DNA of 64,000 bases from Scolanthus callimorphus (taxonomy: Eukaryota > Cnidaria > Anthozoa > Actiniaria > Edwardsiidae), in the NCBI GenBank assembly GCA_033964015.1, contig CM066923.1, forward strand, positions 26,176,168 to 26,240,167. The letters run 5' to 3'. The position numbers and the translations under genes were made by a program. The notes under the pieces were generated by a model that had not been told where the DNA came from, did not search any database, and saw nothing but the letters and a program-made list of their open reading frames with translations. This document shows positions 34,001 through 46,414 of the stretch, in pieces (the first letter of the stretch is position 1; each line of letters opens with the position of its first letter).

Positions 34001-34590
34001 ATGTGCAATACAAAGGGAGCTTTCAGTATTGCACATTAATAGAGTTCTAAGTGATTTCTTAGCACGCTTTAATGTCATCAAGAAATGCACGAACAAATTT
34101 GACTGTTTAGTTCATGGAATGCTGTTTATTTAAGATCGCAAACCAACACTGAATGTACAGTCTGATTCTCTTCGTGCTGTTTAAGTAATTAGCTCTATGT
34201 GTTTAGTGTTTAAGTGTTTAAGTAATTAGCTCTATACTCTTATGCAAATCGTTATGATCTTTAGCCTTTTCGCAAACTTTATCATTAATTATGCACCTTG
34301 ATAATGGCGCTAGATGCACCGAAACGTCGTTTTTTATCACTTCTGTTGCTTGTCTCATGTAAAGTGATGATGTCACAAAATAAAATTTTCGATTTAGCAA
34401 TATTTTTCCTTTGATTTACAAAGGTTATATCTAATGAAAGCTACACACCGAAAATGAGGCAAATCGGTTGAAACGCGATCGAAATACCGCGCGCTGAATA
34501 CGTAATGTCCTTTAAGAAATCACTGTATTTTGTTGTATATTTAACAATTAGTCGCCGAAGGCGACGTAAATATCGCCCGTATTTACGGAG
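34001..34590. other. non-coding stretch after TPR-CHAT
   Basis: It contains a short direct repeat of TTTAAGTAATTAGCTCTAT near 34180 and 34215. No gene is seen. GTCGCCGAAGGCGAC near 34551 forms a hairpin. Confidence 0.5.
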
Positions 34591-35135
34591 CCTGAGGCGA
34601 CTAATTGTTTTAGTAGCGGAGCTCCTGCGCGGGCCGAAGGCCCGCGCAAGCGAAGCACCATACCTAAGGAAAAAACGTATAGTATACTATCGAGTTGATT
34701 TTTGAACGTCACGGGCATTATGGATCATTTTGATGACGTCATTGATGACGTAAGGGCACGTGACCTTGGTGTAGAGTTCCTCTTATGGTCTTTGAAAGTT
34801 TGTCCAAGTTTGGCTTCTATAGAAGCTACTTTTCGGGAGATATGATTTTTTCTTTATTTTTCTGGTATTAAACCTATAGCGTACGCCGTCCGTCCGTCCG
34901 TCGTCCGTGTACACATGGGAACCCTTTGGTATGCAAAGAAAAAATTATATCTCCTCAAGGGAACATGCTAAGACAACCATACTTGGGATATTTTGTCTAT
35001 GCCACAAGGAGGGTGCTGTAACACGGACACGTGATGTGACGTCATCGATGACGTCATCAGTGATTGAAAAATTAATATCTCGTGAAGGGAAGACTCTAAT
35101 ATATAGATTTAGGCAATGCCTAAAGCGGAGCTCGA
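34591..35135 (-). mobile_element. GGAGCTCC-hairpin / TGACGTCA element, copy 1
   Basis: One end is a GC-rich hairpin, GCGCGGGCCGAAGGCCCGCGC, flanked by GCGGAGCTCC and GCACCATACCTA. The other end reads TAATATATAGATTTAGGCA then TGCCTAAAGCGGAGCTC. Between them are TGATGACGTCATTGATGACG and GATGACGTCATC motifs. The same end hairpins flank 44.99-46.10 kb and occur singly near 38.98, 51.75 and 57.87 kb. A Helitron is possible because of the single terminal hairpin followed by CTA, but no replicase was found. Confidence 0.6.
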
Positions 35136-35831
35136 ATCATTAATGACATACCAGCATTACTGTCATCGCGGTATCGACTTTTCTAGTTTTGATGACATCA
35201 TCGATGCGTAATGCCACGTGATCTTGGTGGTGCATCCCCTTGCCTCCAAAAAAACGTAATCTAAGTTTGGTCTCCTAGCAATGTTCCCTTCTCGAGATAA
35301 TGACGGAAAATCTCGCAGGAAGTTTTTCCCGCTTGTTCAGTTCTTTCAGAAGAGCTCATGAGCTCTGATGTTACGGTGTAATTTCTTCTCCATTCAAGTT
35401 TGTTGTGATATCCTCTCAATTCTTGTCTTGTCGTGAATTTTGTCGTGAAGATTTGCCGCCTGCTCGTACTACTACTTTTTCAAACAGTCAGTTCCGTCTT
35501 CCTCGCTGCAAGATTCCTCCTCCATTCCATTCCATCCATCTCAATCGCCTTCATGGTCGCTAAAGATCAGTCGATTCAGATGACTAGCTGGATTCTCGTC
35601 TACATTTAAGTCCAAATCTTTGTTAAAACTAGCGCAAAAGAAGAGTGGCTTTCATCTCTCCCTTCGCAAACTTTGAAAAGGCGCGAAGGGCGAAAAAAGT
35701 GCTGTATTCTCATTGGCTAGTGTTCCCGGGCACTCATTGGCTGATTGCTGCGGGATCTCGCGGGATGCAGTTTCTAAAAATAGATTGATAAACCAATTCG
35801 ATGTGACGCGTTACTATATCTAGGATCACGC
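35136..35831. other. non-coding stretch with one array-like unit
   Basis: 35186-35310 is a diverged unit of the array found at 37893-38770 (TAGTTTTGATGACATCATC, GGTGGTGCATCCCC, TTGCCTCC). The remainder up to the insertion at 35832 shows nothing recognisable. Confidence 0.5.
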
Positions 35832-37855
35832 CTAGCCTGCGTAGCTGGCGGTTTAGTAGGGTTTTAGCAGGTTTTTATCCGCGAAATCTTCGGTAGAAAT
35901 CTTCGTTTGCTTGTTGTTCGATGAAATGGCCGCGCAAGCGCTGGGGTTGAGTGCGCCTGGTTAAAAATGTGCCCTGGGGGAGGGCGGGCGGGGAGAAAAC
36001 GCAAGAAATAAACCGCCTGCAATCAACCCATGACATTTTCGAAACTCCGTTCGCCAGCGAACGGGGAAAAGGGGGCTCTGATTGGTTGGTATTTAGAGAA
36101 AGTGTCAATCAAACCTTTTAACAAGTCGCCGCCAGGTCAAGTCAAACACGATCGAGTTCAACAACAAAACATGAGAACGAAGACGAGTTCAAGCGAAATC
36201 TACAAGAAAGTTTACAATGTGAAAGAGTTGGAATATATCAGGTTTTCTGGGTCGCTAAAAGAAGAGCAGAAGCTGTGACATGTTGAGTCTTTGGCGGAAA
36301 AGATGTTGTAGCGGTTCTACCCGACAGGTTTTGGGAAGCGCCCTGTCTTTCAGTTTTTCCTTAAAGTACTTTAAAAGTGAAAGGGAGAGTATCAACCGGC
36401 GAAGGATGCTCTGTTATTGATCACTTCTTTGCAAAGCATGGTGGATGACCAAATCAAAGAGGCAGAGGCACTAGGCCTCACAGCGGCTCTCTAGGGAACG
36501 CCAACCTGGAAGACATAATACCACTGCGCGGATCACTTGTGATCGCTGCAGCCGAAGAAGCTTTAGAGAGCATTTCCTCAGTTGCTGAAAAACGAACAAC
36601 GATTTGCACAAACATATATACGAATCTCATACAGTGGAAACATGGTCGGGAATGAGCTAAATCTCGCGAACTTTCCTAGGAACAGGTTCCAGAGTACTGG
36701 ACGATCCCGAGCGAAGGCCGCTGAAGCGCAAGTCTTGTGTGTACGTAAAATGCAAGATGCTTTTATTTCGAACTAGAGAACCCGCTTGTAGAGTAAATAA
36801 AATACGTTTTAAAGTTACCTGCTCTTGCCTTGCTTTGTTTTGAAAAGGTATCAAGCAAGGAAACGTCGTTCTCTTTGTTTAAACGTCAAGGGATTTGCGC
36901 GATTGACTTTTAGCACCTCGATCAGGGTCAGGGAAATTATTGTACTCAATCTGAATATTTTCGCGGCTCTGTTCTCCCTGAATCAGGCGTTCTTGTGCTC
37001 TAAGGACGTTTGTTATTTGCAGGCGTTTGGGGTCTTGACTTTTGACTCGCTCAAAAACTGATAATTATTCTTGCCTGGTCCGATTCTGTATTTTACTTGC
37101 GCATTTGCAAACTCTGGTAATTCACGGCTTGAGACAAACTTCTCTCAGCAGTATGAGACCTAAGAAACCCTGTTTTTTTAATGCACAAAATAAATTGACA
37201 GAGGTGGAATGTCCGTCTTTCTCTTTATCTGTGAGCTTTCTTTTGAAAAGAAACAAAATCGACAAAGGGAGCTGGGATTTTCGCCATGTTACCGTTTGTT
37301 TGTGTTTTAGGGGTGGACCATTAGAAATTGGGGGAGGGGGGGTGGCAATTCCCAAAAAAAAATTCGAGCAAGGCCAATCCTTCCAAATAAAATCTTGCAG
37401 GGATCCAAGCTAGTAAAAAACATGATACAAATTCAGAAAAAAATTCTTGCACTACCTCATCCTTGAAAAAAAATTCATGCGCAAAAAAATTGCCACCCCC
37501 CCTCCCCCAATTTCTAATGGTCCACCCTTACAAGAAAGGATTCCCACCAATGTTTACAAAAGGCGCCCTTGATTGGTCCGCTTGACAGTTTTGTGACAGC
37601 AAACACGCGGACTGACCACACCGTGACCTGGAGGCGTTTCGAAAATGTCATGGGGTCGGTTGCAGGCGGTTTATTTCTTGCGTTTTCTGCCCGCCCACCC
37701 TCCCCCCAGGGCTCATTTTTTAACCAGGCGCACTATGCCCCAGCGCTCGCGCGGCCATCTCATCGAACAACAAGCAAGCTACCGAAGATTTCTACGAAGA
37801 TTTCGCGGATAAAAACCTGCTAAAACCCCACTAAACCGCCAGCTACGCAGGCTAG
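35832..37855. mobile_element. 2.02 kb DNA transposon with perfect 8 bp target duplication
   Basis: GATCACGC flanks both sides (35824-35831 and 37856-37863). The ends CTAGCCTGCGTAGCTGGCGG and its complement begin arms of about 230 bp that match through TTTATCCGCGAAATCTTCG, CGCGCAAGCGCTGG and GCGGTTTATTTCTTGCG. An 8 bp duplication fits the hAT or P superfamilies. Frames in the interior, for example at 36030-36278, have no transposase motif that I recognise, so it is probably non-autonomous. It is inserted between TGACGTCA-rich array segments and contains a nested element at 37308-37530. Confidence 0.88.
37308..37530. mobile_element. nested 223 bp MITE
   Basis: GGGTGGACCATTAGAAATTGGGGGAG pairs as an inverted repeat with CTCCCCCAATTTCTAATGGTCCACCC at the right. 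A partial copy lies at 11709-11870. Confidence 0.82.
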
Positions 37856-37892
37856 GATCACGCCCCATCTAATTTGCCCCTGCCTTGGTGGT

Positions 37893-39010
37893 AACCCCCC
37901 CCCCCCCCCCCCCCCCTACCTCTAAGATAACTTTACCCAAGTTTGGTCACCTAGCGATGTCATCTTCTTGAGATGTTGACTTCTCTAGTTTTGATGACGT
38001 CATCGATGACGTCATGCCACGTGGCGTTGGTGGTGCACCTCCCTGTCTTCAAGATAACTTTACCCAAGTTTGGTCATCTAGCGATGTTACCTTCTTGAAA
38101 TATTGACTTTTCTAGTTTTGATGACGTCATACCACTTGACCTTGGTGGTGCACCCCTTACCTCTAAGATAACTTTACCCAAGCTTGGTCACCTGGCGATG
38201 TTACTTTCTTGAAATATTGACTTCTCTAGTTTTGATGACGTCATCGATGACGTCATGCCACGTGACCTTGGTGGTGCACCCCCCTTGCCTCCAGGGTAAC
38301 TTTACCCAAGTTGGTCACCCAGCGATGTTACCTTCTTGAAATATTGACTTCTCTAGTTTTGATGACATCATCCCACTTGACCTTGGTGGGGCACCCCCCT
38401 TACCTCCAAGATAACTTTACCCAAGTTTGGTCACCTAACGATATTACGTTCTTGAGATATTGACTTCTCTAGTTTTGATGACGTCATCGATGACGTGGTG
38501 CACCCCCCTTGCCTCTAAGATAACTTAACCCAAGTTTGTTCACGCGATGTTGCCTTCTTGAGATGTTGACTTCTCTAGTTTTGATGACGTCAACGATTAC
38601 GTCATGCGGTGTGACCTTGGTGTTGCACCACCCCGTACCTCCAAGATAACTTTACCCAAGTTTTGGTCACCAACCGATGTTGCCTTCTTGAGGTATTGAC
38701 TTTTCTAGTTTTGATGACGTCATCAATGACGTCATGCCGCGTGACCTAGGTGGTGCAACCCCTTGCTTCTAACAACAAAGCGCCGGGCCGGAGCTTCCCT
38801 TAAAACTAAACACGAAGGCGACAAAAATAGAAGCGCGCGCGTGTGCGCTCTTGCCTATTTTCCCGCCTGAAATTGGGATGCCTGTGTGCCGGGCGGACGG
38901 ACACACACACGGAATTACACTATACGTTTTATTCAGGAATGAAAAGAAAAAAATCATATCTCCAGAAGGAAAGCTCTAATATATAGATTTAGCCACTGGC
39001 TAAAAGCGGA
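37893..39010 (+). repeat. TGACGTCA-rich array, about seven 120 bp units, with element terminus
   Basis: Units share AACTTTACCCAAGTTTGGTC, GCGATGTTACCTTCTTGA, TAGTTTTGATGACGTCATC and CTTGGTGGTGCACC. Several units carry the double palindrome TGACGTCATCGATGACGTCA. The array opens with a run of about 19 C. From 38770 a GC-rich tail leads to TAATATATAGATTTAGCCA and GGCTAAAAGCGGAGCTCC at about 39010, the same terminus as at 35100 and 46070. Confidence 0.85.
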
Positions 39011-39785
39011 GCTCCCTCAGTTACATGATTTTTCCATGGGTTCCCATGGGTTTCCATGGGTTCCCAATGGAATGATATTATAGCAAAGCACAAATGGCAA
39101 TAAACAGAAAAACGTTATTTGACATGAGTTTTACTGTGTCATCTTCCAATATCTCCAAATTTATTGAAAATGTTAGTGTTATTGTATAAAACACATTATG
39201 GAGGAATGAGTATGGATCTTTTCTGGAATCCTATGATTCTACAATACTCAATTAATTAGATTACAATCAAAAACGTATATGTAATTTATAGCTGGAATGC
39301 TTGAACTAAAACTTGAACAGCCAATAAGAAATATATTTCCCAGGTATGAAAGAATAGGTTTGGGGTGGCGCACTCCCTAATATATTGTATGTTTTTGGGG
39401 CTCCTGAAGTCTGCCGTGTTTTTTTTGTCACTGATAGGGTATGTTTTTCAGTATGGCTTCTCACAATTAGTGATGATAAAACCTTTACATAGAAATGCAT
39501 TCAAAACCATTCCAGCACCATAACTAATGGGGGGGGAGTAACATTTTCAATGTCAACATGCGGGGAAAAACCTGCTTGCCCGCCCAGCAAAAAAAAGGAT
39601 GACTAAGGCTTGCCCCCCCCCCCCCAGAAATTTCTACCTTAGGCCTTGATAACACAAGACGCTGATATTTCATGCAAATCAGACACACCTTGAGAAAGGT
39701 GTCACATGCAAAACAGAAACTTCTCAATGCCATAACAAGGTTTGTGTCGCATGCAAAACAGAAACCTCGCAATGCCATAACTCGG
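39011..39785. other. non-coding stretch
   Basis: A triple CCATGGGTTCCCATGG-like run lies at 39033-39065. At 39700-39780 the phrase ATGCAAAACAGAAAC.TC.CAATGCCATAAC occurs twice. No gene is seen. Confidence 0.5.
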
Positions 39786-39892
39786 TAGGCTCGGTTTCCA
39801 GCCGTAGTTTGTGTCGTTTTCTAACGAATCCTCCTCCCACGGGGGGAGGAGCGCGGGCTCACCTTCACCGCCAAGGCTGGAAACCGAGCCTA
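39786..39892. mobile_element. 107 bp MITE with perfect 9 bp target duplication
   Basis: TAGGCTCGGTTTCCAGCC pairs with GGCTGGAAACCGAGCCTA, and ATAACTCGG lies on both sides (39777-39785 and 39893-39901). A 9 bp duplication is typical of the Mutator superfamily, but the ends are too short to assign. Confidence 0.85.
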
Positions 39893-40859
39893 ATAACTCG
39901 GATGATACCCAAATTTTACATACACTGTAATTATTCAATTTCTCTAAATCTATATACCAATTTTCATATGACTGTAGTGAAAGCAATTCATGAGTAATTC
40001 ACTATCCAATCAAATGCAATAGAAATTCGACAACAAACTCGCCTTTGTGGGTGAAGTAATTACAAGTAGTTGTGTTATTATCTTCTCTATTCGATCTAAT
40101 TGGCAGAAGGGTCAAAGATCATGCTCTTGAACAATCACAACCCAAACTAATCGCAATTACCAAGTAATTTAAAATTACCCACAACAGTCATGTGAAAACC
40201 GCTCTAATTATGTTTTACTTGTGTCATGGTATGGTGTGTCCAAAAGCCACCTCTGGCGAATGTTGTGTCACTGAAATTGAATGATAATAGCCATGAGCCG
40301 TGAAGACAGATCTTTTATTTACCAGTCTTATGTAAACCATGCATGGCTATGGATACTTATAAATTATAGTAGCTGAACATACTGGAGTACCATTGTTTTT
40401 GTAAGAGCCACAACAAATCAGGGTAAATAAAATATTTCTTTTTTATCATCTAATTGGTTAATTTCGTCTATTTTAATTTAATTTTTTGCCACATCAGACA
40501 TTAGTCAAGGAATGTTATAATTGTATAGTAAGAAATAACATACATTTTGGTAACAAAGTATAAGAAGGAAATATAATAACATGTCAACAGTATTGGACCC
40601 CCCCCCCCCCCCCATACCCGTCAACCCAACTTCGTCAAAAATCTTGCGATTCCCCCTCATGTGTCAGGAGAATACAACTTAAATGTATGAAAAAATGCAG
40701 AGAGCGACAATGGTGAAATACAGTAAATGTATAAAAAAAATTCAATCATCATGCGTGTGACAGGCTTCAAAATCTTGTGACACCTGCCTAATGCGGGTGA
40801 GTTGACAGCTATGTCCCCCTCCCAAAAAAGCAGTATTTATGTGCCTATATCATGTGCAA
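39893..40859. other. non-coding AT-rich stretch
   Basis: No gene or element is recognised. A run of C lies at about 40599-40613. Confidence 0.5.
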
Positions 40860-42085
40860 TTACTGTATCTTGTATCAGGCCCTCCTATCATAATTCATTT
40901 TTCAATAATAATGAAAAATATGATCTACTTAACCTACCAATAGAAGACCACCTTGTCCCTAACATGCTCTGGATTGCATCTGGTTCCATTCTCATTCAAT
41001 TGTTGTAGGGTAAATATTTTTTAGTTCAATAAAAAATGTAAAAAATTAGAACTAATTCATACACGATAAACTTTTTTTTTCTAAATCTGTTTAAAAGGTT
41101 ATCGGATGTGACCATGCAGTTTAGCAATTAATGAATTCTGTGAGTATGATATGGATAATTATTCAGATCGATGGTGGTATTATTATGGTATCCATTGAGG
41201 TAAAAGGTCAATGTAGATAACATCCCCTAGATCTTAATAATTATCCATATCATACAAAGCTGAATTCATTGATTGTTTTATTATTCATTCAAGCTTTTAA
41301 TTGTTTTATTATTCATTCAAAATAGATTTCCCAGCTTTAATTCTTTGAGGGAGCTGACAGGGCTTGAAACTAATATACTAATCAAAGTCGTAATTTTATG
41401 CCATGTACCATGAACATTATAGGTGTAATTCATCAAACATCTAGGCATAAATACACTAAGCGAACACTGTAGAAAATGAAAACACAGTCGTTATTTTGTG
41501 CCTAAGTTGAAAAAGTTAGGTGTAAAAGGAATTTTTTAGGTGTATTTACACCTGTATCTGGCACAATTTCAAGCCCGGGAGCAGCCAGTTTGCCATCCTG
41601 CCTACAAAGATGTGATGTCACACTTGCAACAACTTTCAACTTTCAATCTTTGATGTCATTGATGGAATTAGTCGCTCGCCTTTAAAAACATCAAGAATTT
41701 GCCAGTGGTGATCAACCAGTCAGAAGCAGGAAAATATGGTGAATGAATATTTATTCATTTTATTTAGACATACTAAAATATGGTGAATGAATATTTATTC
41801 ATTTATTTAGACATACTAATAAACATACAATGTACATGTATCTTCAATGTAATTTTTTTTGGTACTTTCAAGTCAACTGTATATTTCCGTTCACATAAAG
41901 TGATAATTAACAAAAATATGTACAACCTTGAATGAGGCTAATATTGAGGGAGAATTGCAGATGATCCAGAGCATGTTATTGTTAGGGACCCCTCACAAAG
42001 TGGTCTTCTATTGGAAGGCAAGTAGATCATATTTTTCATAATTATTAAAAAAATAAATGATAGGAGTGCCTGAAACAGGCAATAC
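40860..42085. mobile_element. 1.2 kb foldback structure with inner hairpin
   Basis: Outer arms at about 40872-40990 and 41960-42085 are inverted: AATAGAAGACCAC, CCCTAACA.ATGCTCTGGAT and CTCCTATCAT pair with their complements. At 41126-41277 an inner pair, CAATTAATGAATTC and GAATTCATTGATTG, with TATGATATGGATAATTATT and its complement. Two adjacent TATTATTCATTCAA words lie near 41280-41320, and ATATTTATTCATTTATTTAGACATACTA is duplicated near 41750-41820. Confidence 0.65.
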
Positions 42086-42275
42086 CATGTTATAAAATCA
42101 ATTTCAGGAGCCTGTCAAAACTTCAAGTAAATGACAATTCGAAGAAAAACATCCTCTTTGTTGAATCCCCTTGGTTGATATTTTAAATGAGCAAAGTTTA
42201 AACTTCCACTTCTAAGTTCATGCCTGACACTGCCGACCAGAGAATAACAATAAACTAAAAAATGTCACTGCATAA

Positions 42276-43754
42276 GGGACCACTCATTTTTTATCAGGGA
42301 GGGGGGGCTGGTGGAAATGAGGGGGGGCACCCAAAAAAATACGGCCTCAAAGGGGGGGCCACCCAAAAAAATACGCCCCTAAAGGGGGGGGGGTCACTAA
42401 AAAAAATACAAGCACATAACAGGGAGGGAACGAAAAGTTTGTATTTTTTATAGCATGCTGTAGGCAAGAAAATACTCAACTCAGTGTCTATTCAAGGCTT
42501 GGTATAAGGAACGTGTGAGGGCTCCTATTTTGTGGGGAGGGTCCTAATTTTTTTTCGCGTGCCTATAGGGATGGTACAAATTTTTCTTGTTCTGGAGAGG
42601 GTCGTAATTTTTTCAGCAAGATTTGGACAATGAAGAGAGTAAAACAGCTACAGATAGAAGTTATTCCAGCAACTTCTCTATTATATGCATTTTTCACTTC
42701 ACCAGAAACATATAGCTTAGTTGAAACATGTAACAGCGAACCATGCTGTGGATTATTCGTGGCAAGTTTATGACCATATTCATTAAATGAACTCTTGCCT
42801 GCTTACCCAATCAGGTTTTCTTTTCATAATATTTCATTTTTTGCTCAAATATAGTAGTGAACAGTGGTAAGTGATAATAAGTGATAACGTCCTGCAACAA
42901 CATTTTTTTCAAAATCTGTTCAATTTTTTACTCTGCGAATATTTCGCAGCTTGGTACTAAAGCTGACTTCACTCAATACTTAATAAAATTTTGGCGCGCA
43001 TCGCGCGTATGAAGAATAACATCTAATATGCGTTTTGAGTTTTTTGACGAGAAAAATAAGCCCTCCCTACAATGATAGTCCCGCCAGGCTTCGAAAGAAG
43101 ACCCCTTAGGTAAGCGTGAGTTCAACGTTTGCTTACAAGCATAGAAATTCGTCATTTGGGCCGCGCTTCACACACATGGATAATAAAAATGCGTCATTTG
43201 CGCCGCATAGTTGCGCGCATGAAAAATATAACCTAAAGGCTCAGGAGCCCTTCACTAGGAGCTTTCATCATAGTTAGCGTATTTAGTTCCTGGGCTCCTG
43301 ACAGGCTTTGTTTACTATACACAAAAAACGGAATGTTCGTCTACCCTTTTTCTGAGGCTTGATGAAATGCGCTTATCAAAAGTTGGGCGCAACGAAAGAA
43401 ATATGTCCACCCACTCTTTCTGTAAAATGTCTTCTACTAGGTCAAAAAGGGGACTGGAGGGGGTTTCACGAAAACGTTTAATAGTTCTGAGGGGGGATCG
43501 GTTCCTTAGCTTTGACAGAAGAAAAAAGTTTTATCTGCTATTAAGAAGAATGAGACTGCATCACTCGGACAAGAGTCTATCTGGCAGGGCAAGCATTTAT
43601 AAGATGGGGGGGGGGGGGCACCAGAAAAAATACATTGGATTTGGGGGGGCCACCTAAAAAAATACGGACATGAAAGGGGGGGCCACCCAAAAAAATACAG
43701 GGTCCCCCCTCATTTCCACCAGCCCCCCCTCCCTGATAAAAAATGAACGGTCCC
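42276..43754. mobile_element. 1.48 kb PIF/Harbinger-like non-autonomous element
   Basis: The ends GGGACC and GGTCCC are flanked by TAA on both sides (42273-42275 and 43755-43757), the 3 bp duplication and G-rich ends typical of PIF/Harbinger. Arms of about 120 bp pair through TTTTTTATCAGGGAGGGGGG, CTGGTGGAAATGAGGGGGG and CACCCAAAAAAATACGG. The interior has no transposase frame. Interior parts recur at 11871-12140, 16260-16435 and on the reverse strand at 29343-29625. Confidence 0.82.
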
Positions 43755-44830
43755 TAAATTGATAGAGAGCAATAATTATCCCTAGATAGGTGTCTCCACT
43801 TGCCTGTCATATGTGAAATACTCTGTGAAGCATACCCTGAAGGAATACATCTTGGGAATTTCTACAAAATTAAAAACAAAAGTTAATTTATAATCGACCC
43901 CGTAAAATTACTATCAATCCGTCTCTCTCGTCTACTACTACAAGTGAAAACTCGTTGTAGCCGAACCAAATTGAGAAGTCGGAATATATAGAAAGTGTCT
44001 CAATTTTAAGAATTGGTAGCTAACTTACATTAGATAATTAAAGAATCATTGTACCATTATCTAAATCTGAATTTTGGAGCCGCTTGGAGAAAGCTCGCGA
44101 GCTCAAGATGGCTGCTATGCGTGACACTATTACACGACTTTCTCCCGAGTCTCCACGCCAAAGGATAAACACAGCCACTGAATAACGGCAGTCAGCTCTA
44201 CTAAATCACTAGAAAATGCGGTATTCTGCCCAGATTGCAATCCTGAAAAAAGCTTAACACAAAAGCTGAGCGTGCAAAAATAACAAATCTCCCGAGAGAA
44301 ATCTCTCTTGCGCGCGGCTACGATCGTTCCGTGCAACTTTCATCTTTTTCAAACTAGCGTAGTAGCGAGCCGAAAAACAGCCGCAAAAGCTCGAAAAAAC
44401 TTGAATGAAAGTTTGCGATTGATAAAAAATGATTACTACTAAATGTCTCTTTTATACTCTAGCTACAAAGTTCAAGTACCACCAACCTTGAGAATTAGTT
44501 TCTTATCGTTGTTTGTGCTTTCTCTTGCGCGCTAGCTCTTCGTTTGTCTTCTTTTTCGACATGTCTTCCCTGGAAATTCTTCTCTACTCGCTTTGTTTCT
44601 TTCCCACGACAAACTTTATTTCTTCATGTTCATGACATCGGTCTCAACGTCTTCCCGCTCCATGGTAACTCATTTTCTCAATTTTGATTTGTCAGCTTGA
44701 TTTAACGTTTCATTTTTTTATGAAGAGGAAAAACCGTCTTCCTCAAGACGAAAACTGACACGAAGTCACAAAGTTCACACGAAAGTAAAGTCTCAAAGAA
44801 AAAAAAATCCCCTTTCAAATAAAACCGCCA
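43755..44830. other. non-coding stretch
   Basis: GCTCGCGAGCTCAAGATGGC lies near 44093 and a GC-richer region runs from 44280 to 44400. No splice-compatible exon or element was recognised. Confidence 0.45.
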
Positions 44831-46105
44831 ATCGCCAATTTGAACGCGCGAGCGTGCTCATTTTCCCGCCTAAACCGAGACAGGCAACCCACGCCTCTGC
44901 GACGACGGACACACGGACGAACAAACCGGAAGTCCATCAGAAAACAGGTCGATGCATATACACTTTTGTGTTGTTTCCTTTCTCCTACATGTAGCTATGG
45001 GGCTCCGCTACGCGGGCGCCTTCGGCGCCCGCGGGAGCTCCGCTAATAACGACCAAACTTGGCAAAAGTTGTCTTTAGATTCATACCTGTCTATTGTCAA
45101 AGTCACGTCACATGACGTCACTGTTTACGTCATTGAAATTGACAAAAACCTCTGAACCACTCAAAAGCGACTTGATGATTATACGTCTCAATTCTGATAC
45201 CACTTTTCCTTATGTATGGTGCTCCGCTCAGGAGCTCCGCTAAAACAACCAAACTTTGGTAGTGTAGTCTAGGTCACCAGGTGAGCGAAATGAAGTGGTC
45301 ACGTGATATGACGTCATCGATGACGTCATCTATGCTTAAAAAATGAATATCTCATGAAAGGAAGACTCTAAAACAACCAAACTTGGGTAGTGTAGTCTAG
45401 GTCACTAGATGAGCCAATTGAAGTGGTCACGTGATGTGACGTCATCGATGACGTCATCTATGCTTGAAAAATCAATATCTCGTGAAGGGAAGACTCTAAG
45501 ACAACCAAACTTGGGTAGTGCAGTCTAGGCCACCAGATGAGCGAAACGAGGTGGTCACGTGATATGACGCCATCGATGACGTCATATATGTTTGAAAAAT
45601 GAATATCTCATGAAAGGAAGACTCTAAACCAACCAAACTTTGGGTAATGTAGTCCAGGTCACCAGATGAGCGAAATGACGTGATGTGACGTCATCGATGA
45701 CGTCATCTATGCTTGAAAAATCAATATCTCGTGAAGGGAAGACTCTAAAACAACCAAACTTTGCTAGTGTAGTCTAGGTCACCAGATGAGCGAAATGAGC
45801 TGGTCTCGTGATATGACGTCAGCGATGACGTCATCTATGCTTGAAAAATTAATATCTCGTGAAGGGAAGACTCGAAAACAGCCAAACTTTGGTAGTGTAG
45901 TCTAGGTCACTAGATGAGCGAAATGAAGTAATCACGTGATATGACGTCATCAATGACGTCATCTATGCTTGAAAAATTAATATCTCGTGAAGGGAAGACT
46001 CTAAAGCAACCATGTAAACCATGTACACATGGGAATCCCTTCATTCACACGGAATATTTTATAACCAGGAGCTCCGCTTTTAGCCAGTGGCTAAATCTAT
46101 ATATT
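44831..46105 (+). mobile_element. GGAGCTCC-hairpin / TGACGTCA element, copy with six-unit array
   Basis: A GC-rich hairpin, GCGGGCGCCTTCGGCGCCCGC, near 45016 is followed by GGAGCTCCGCTAA, and a second GGAGCTCCGCTAA lies at 45232. At 45238-46015 about six 120-125 bp units share GGGAAGACTCTAAAACAACC, GTAGTCTAGGTCACCAGATG and TGACGTCATCGATGACGTCA. The right end, GGAGCTCCGCTTTTAGCCA then TGGCTAAATCTATATATTA, equals the termini at 35100 and 39000. Confidence 0.7.
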
Positions 46106-46297
46106 ATAATTACTCAAGCGACTTTTAAGATTTTTGACAAAAAAAATCGGGTTTAGGCAAGAGTGGATTAAGTTTCTCGCAATAAAGTGCGCGCGCGATC
46201 CCCAATGCTTTCAATGTTATATTCCCCTATAGTTGCATATAGCAAAATATTCCGAACGTCTCGACCAATCAGCGCGCGGAATCGCTTGAGTAATTAT
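46106..46297. mobile_element. 192 bp MITE beside the hairpin terminus
   Basis: ATAATTACTCAAGCGA at 46106 pairs with TCGCTTGAGTAATTAT ending at 46297. It abuts the TCTATATATT terminus of the preceding element. Confidence 0.75.
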
Positions 46298-46414
46298 ACT
46301 AAAATTCGATATTCCCCAGCTCTTGACTCATCTACTGCAGAATACCAGTTCGCTACTTGAATATGAAGCTTTCGCTTCCGAAATGAAAACCAACATGGCG
46401 GCCAAACCTATTGG

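Noticed and set aside
44093..44180. Short ATG frame (MAAMRDTITRLSPESPRQ) near 44.1 kb
   Set aside because: Only about 25 codons before a stop, with no convincing donor and no family match.
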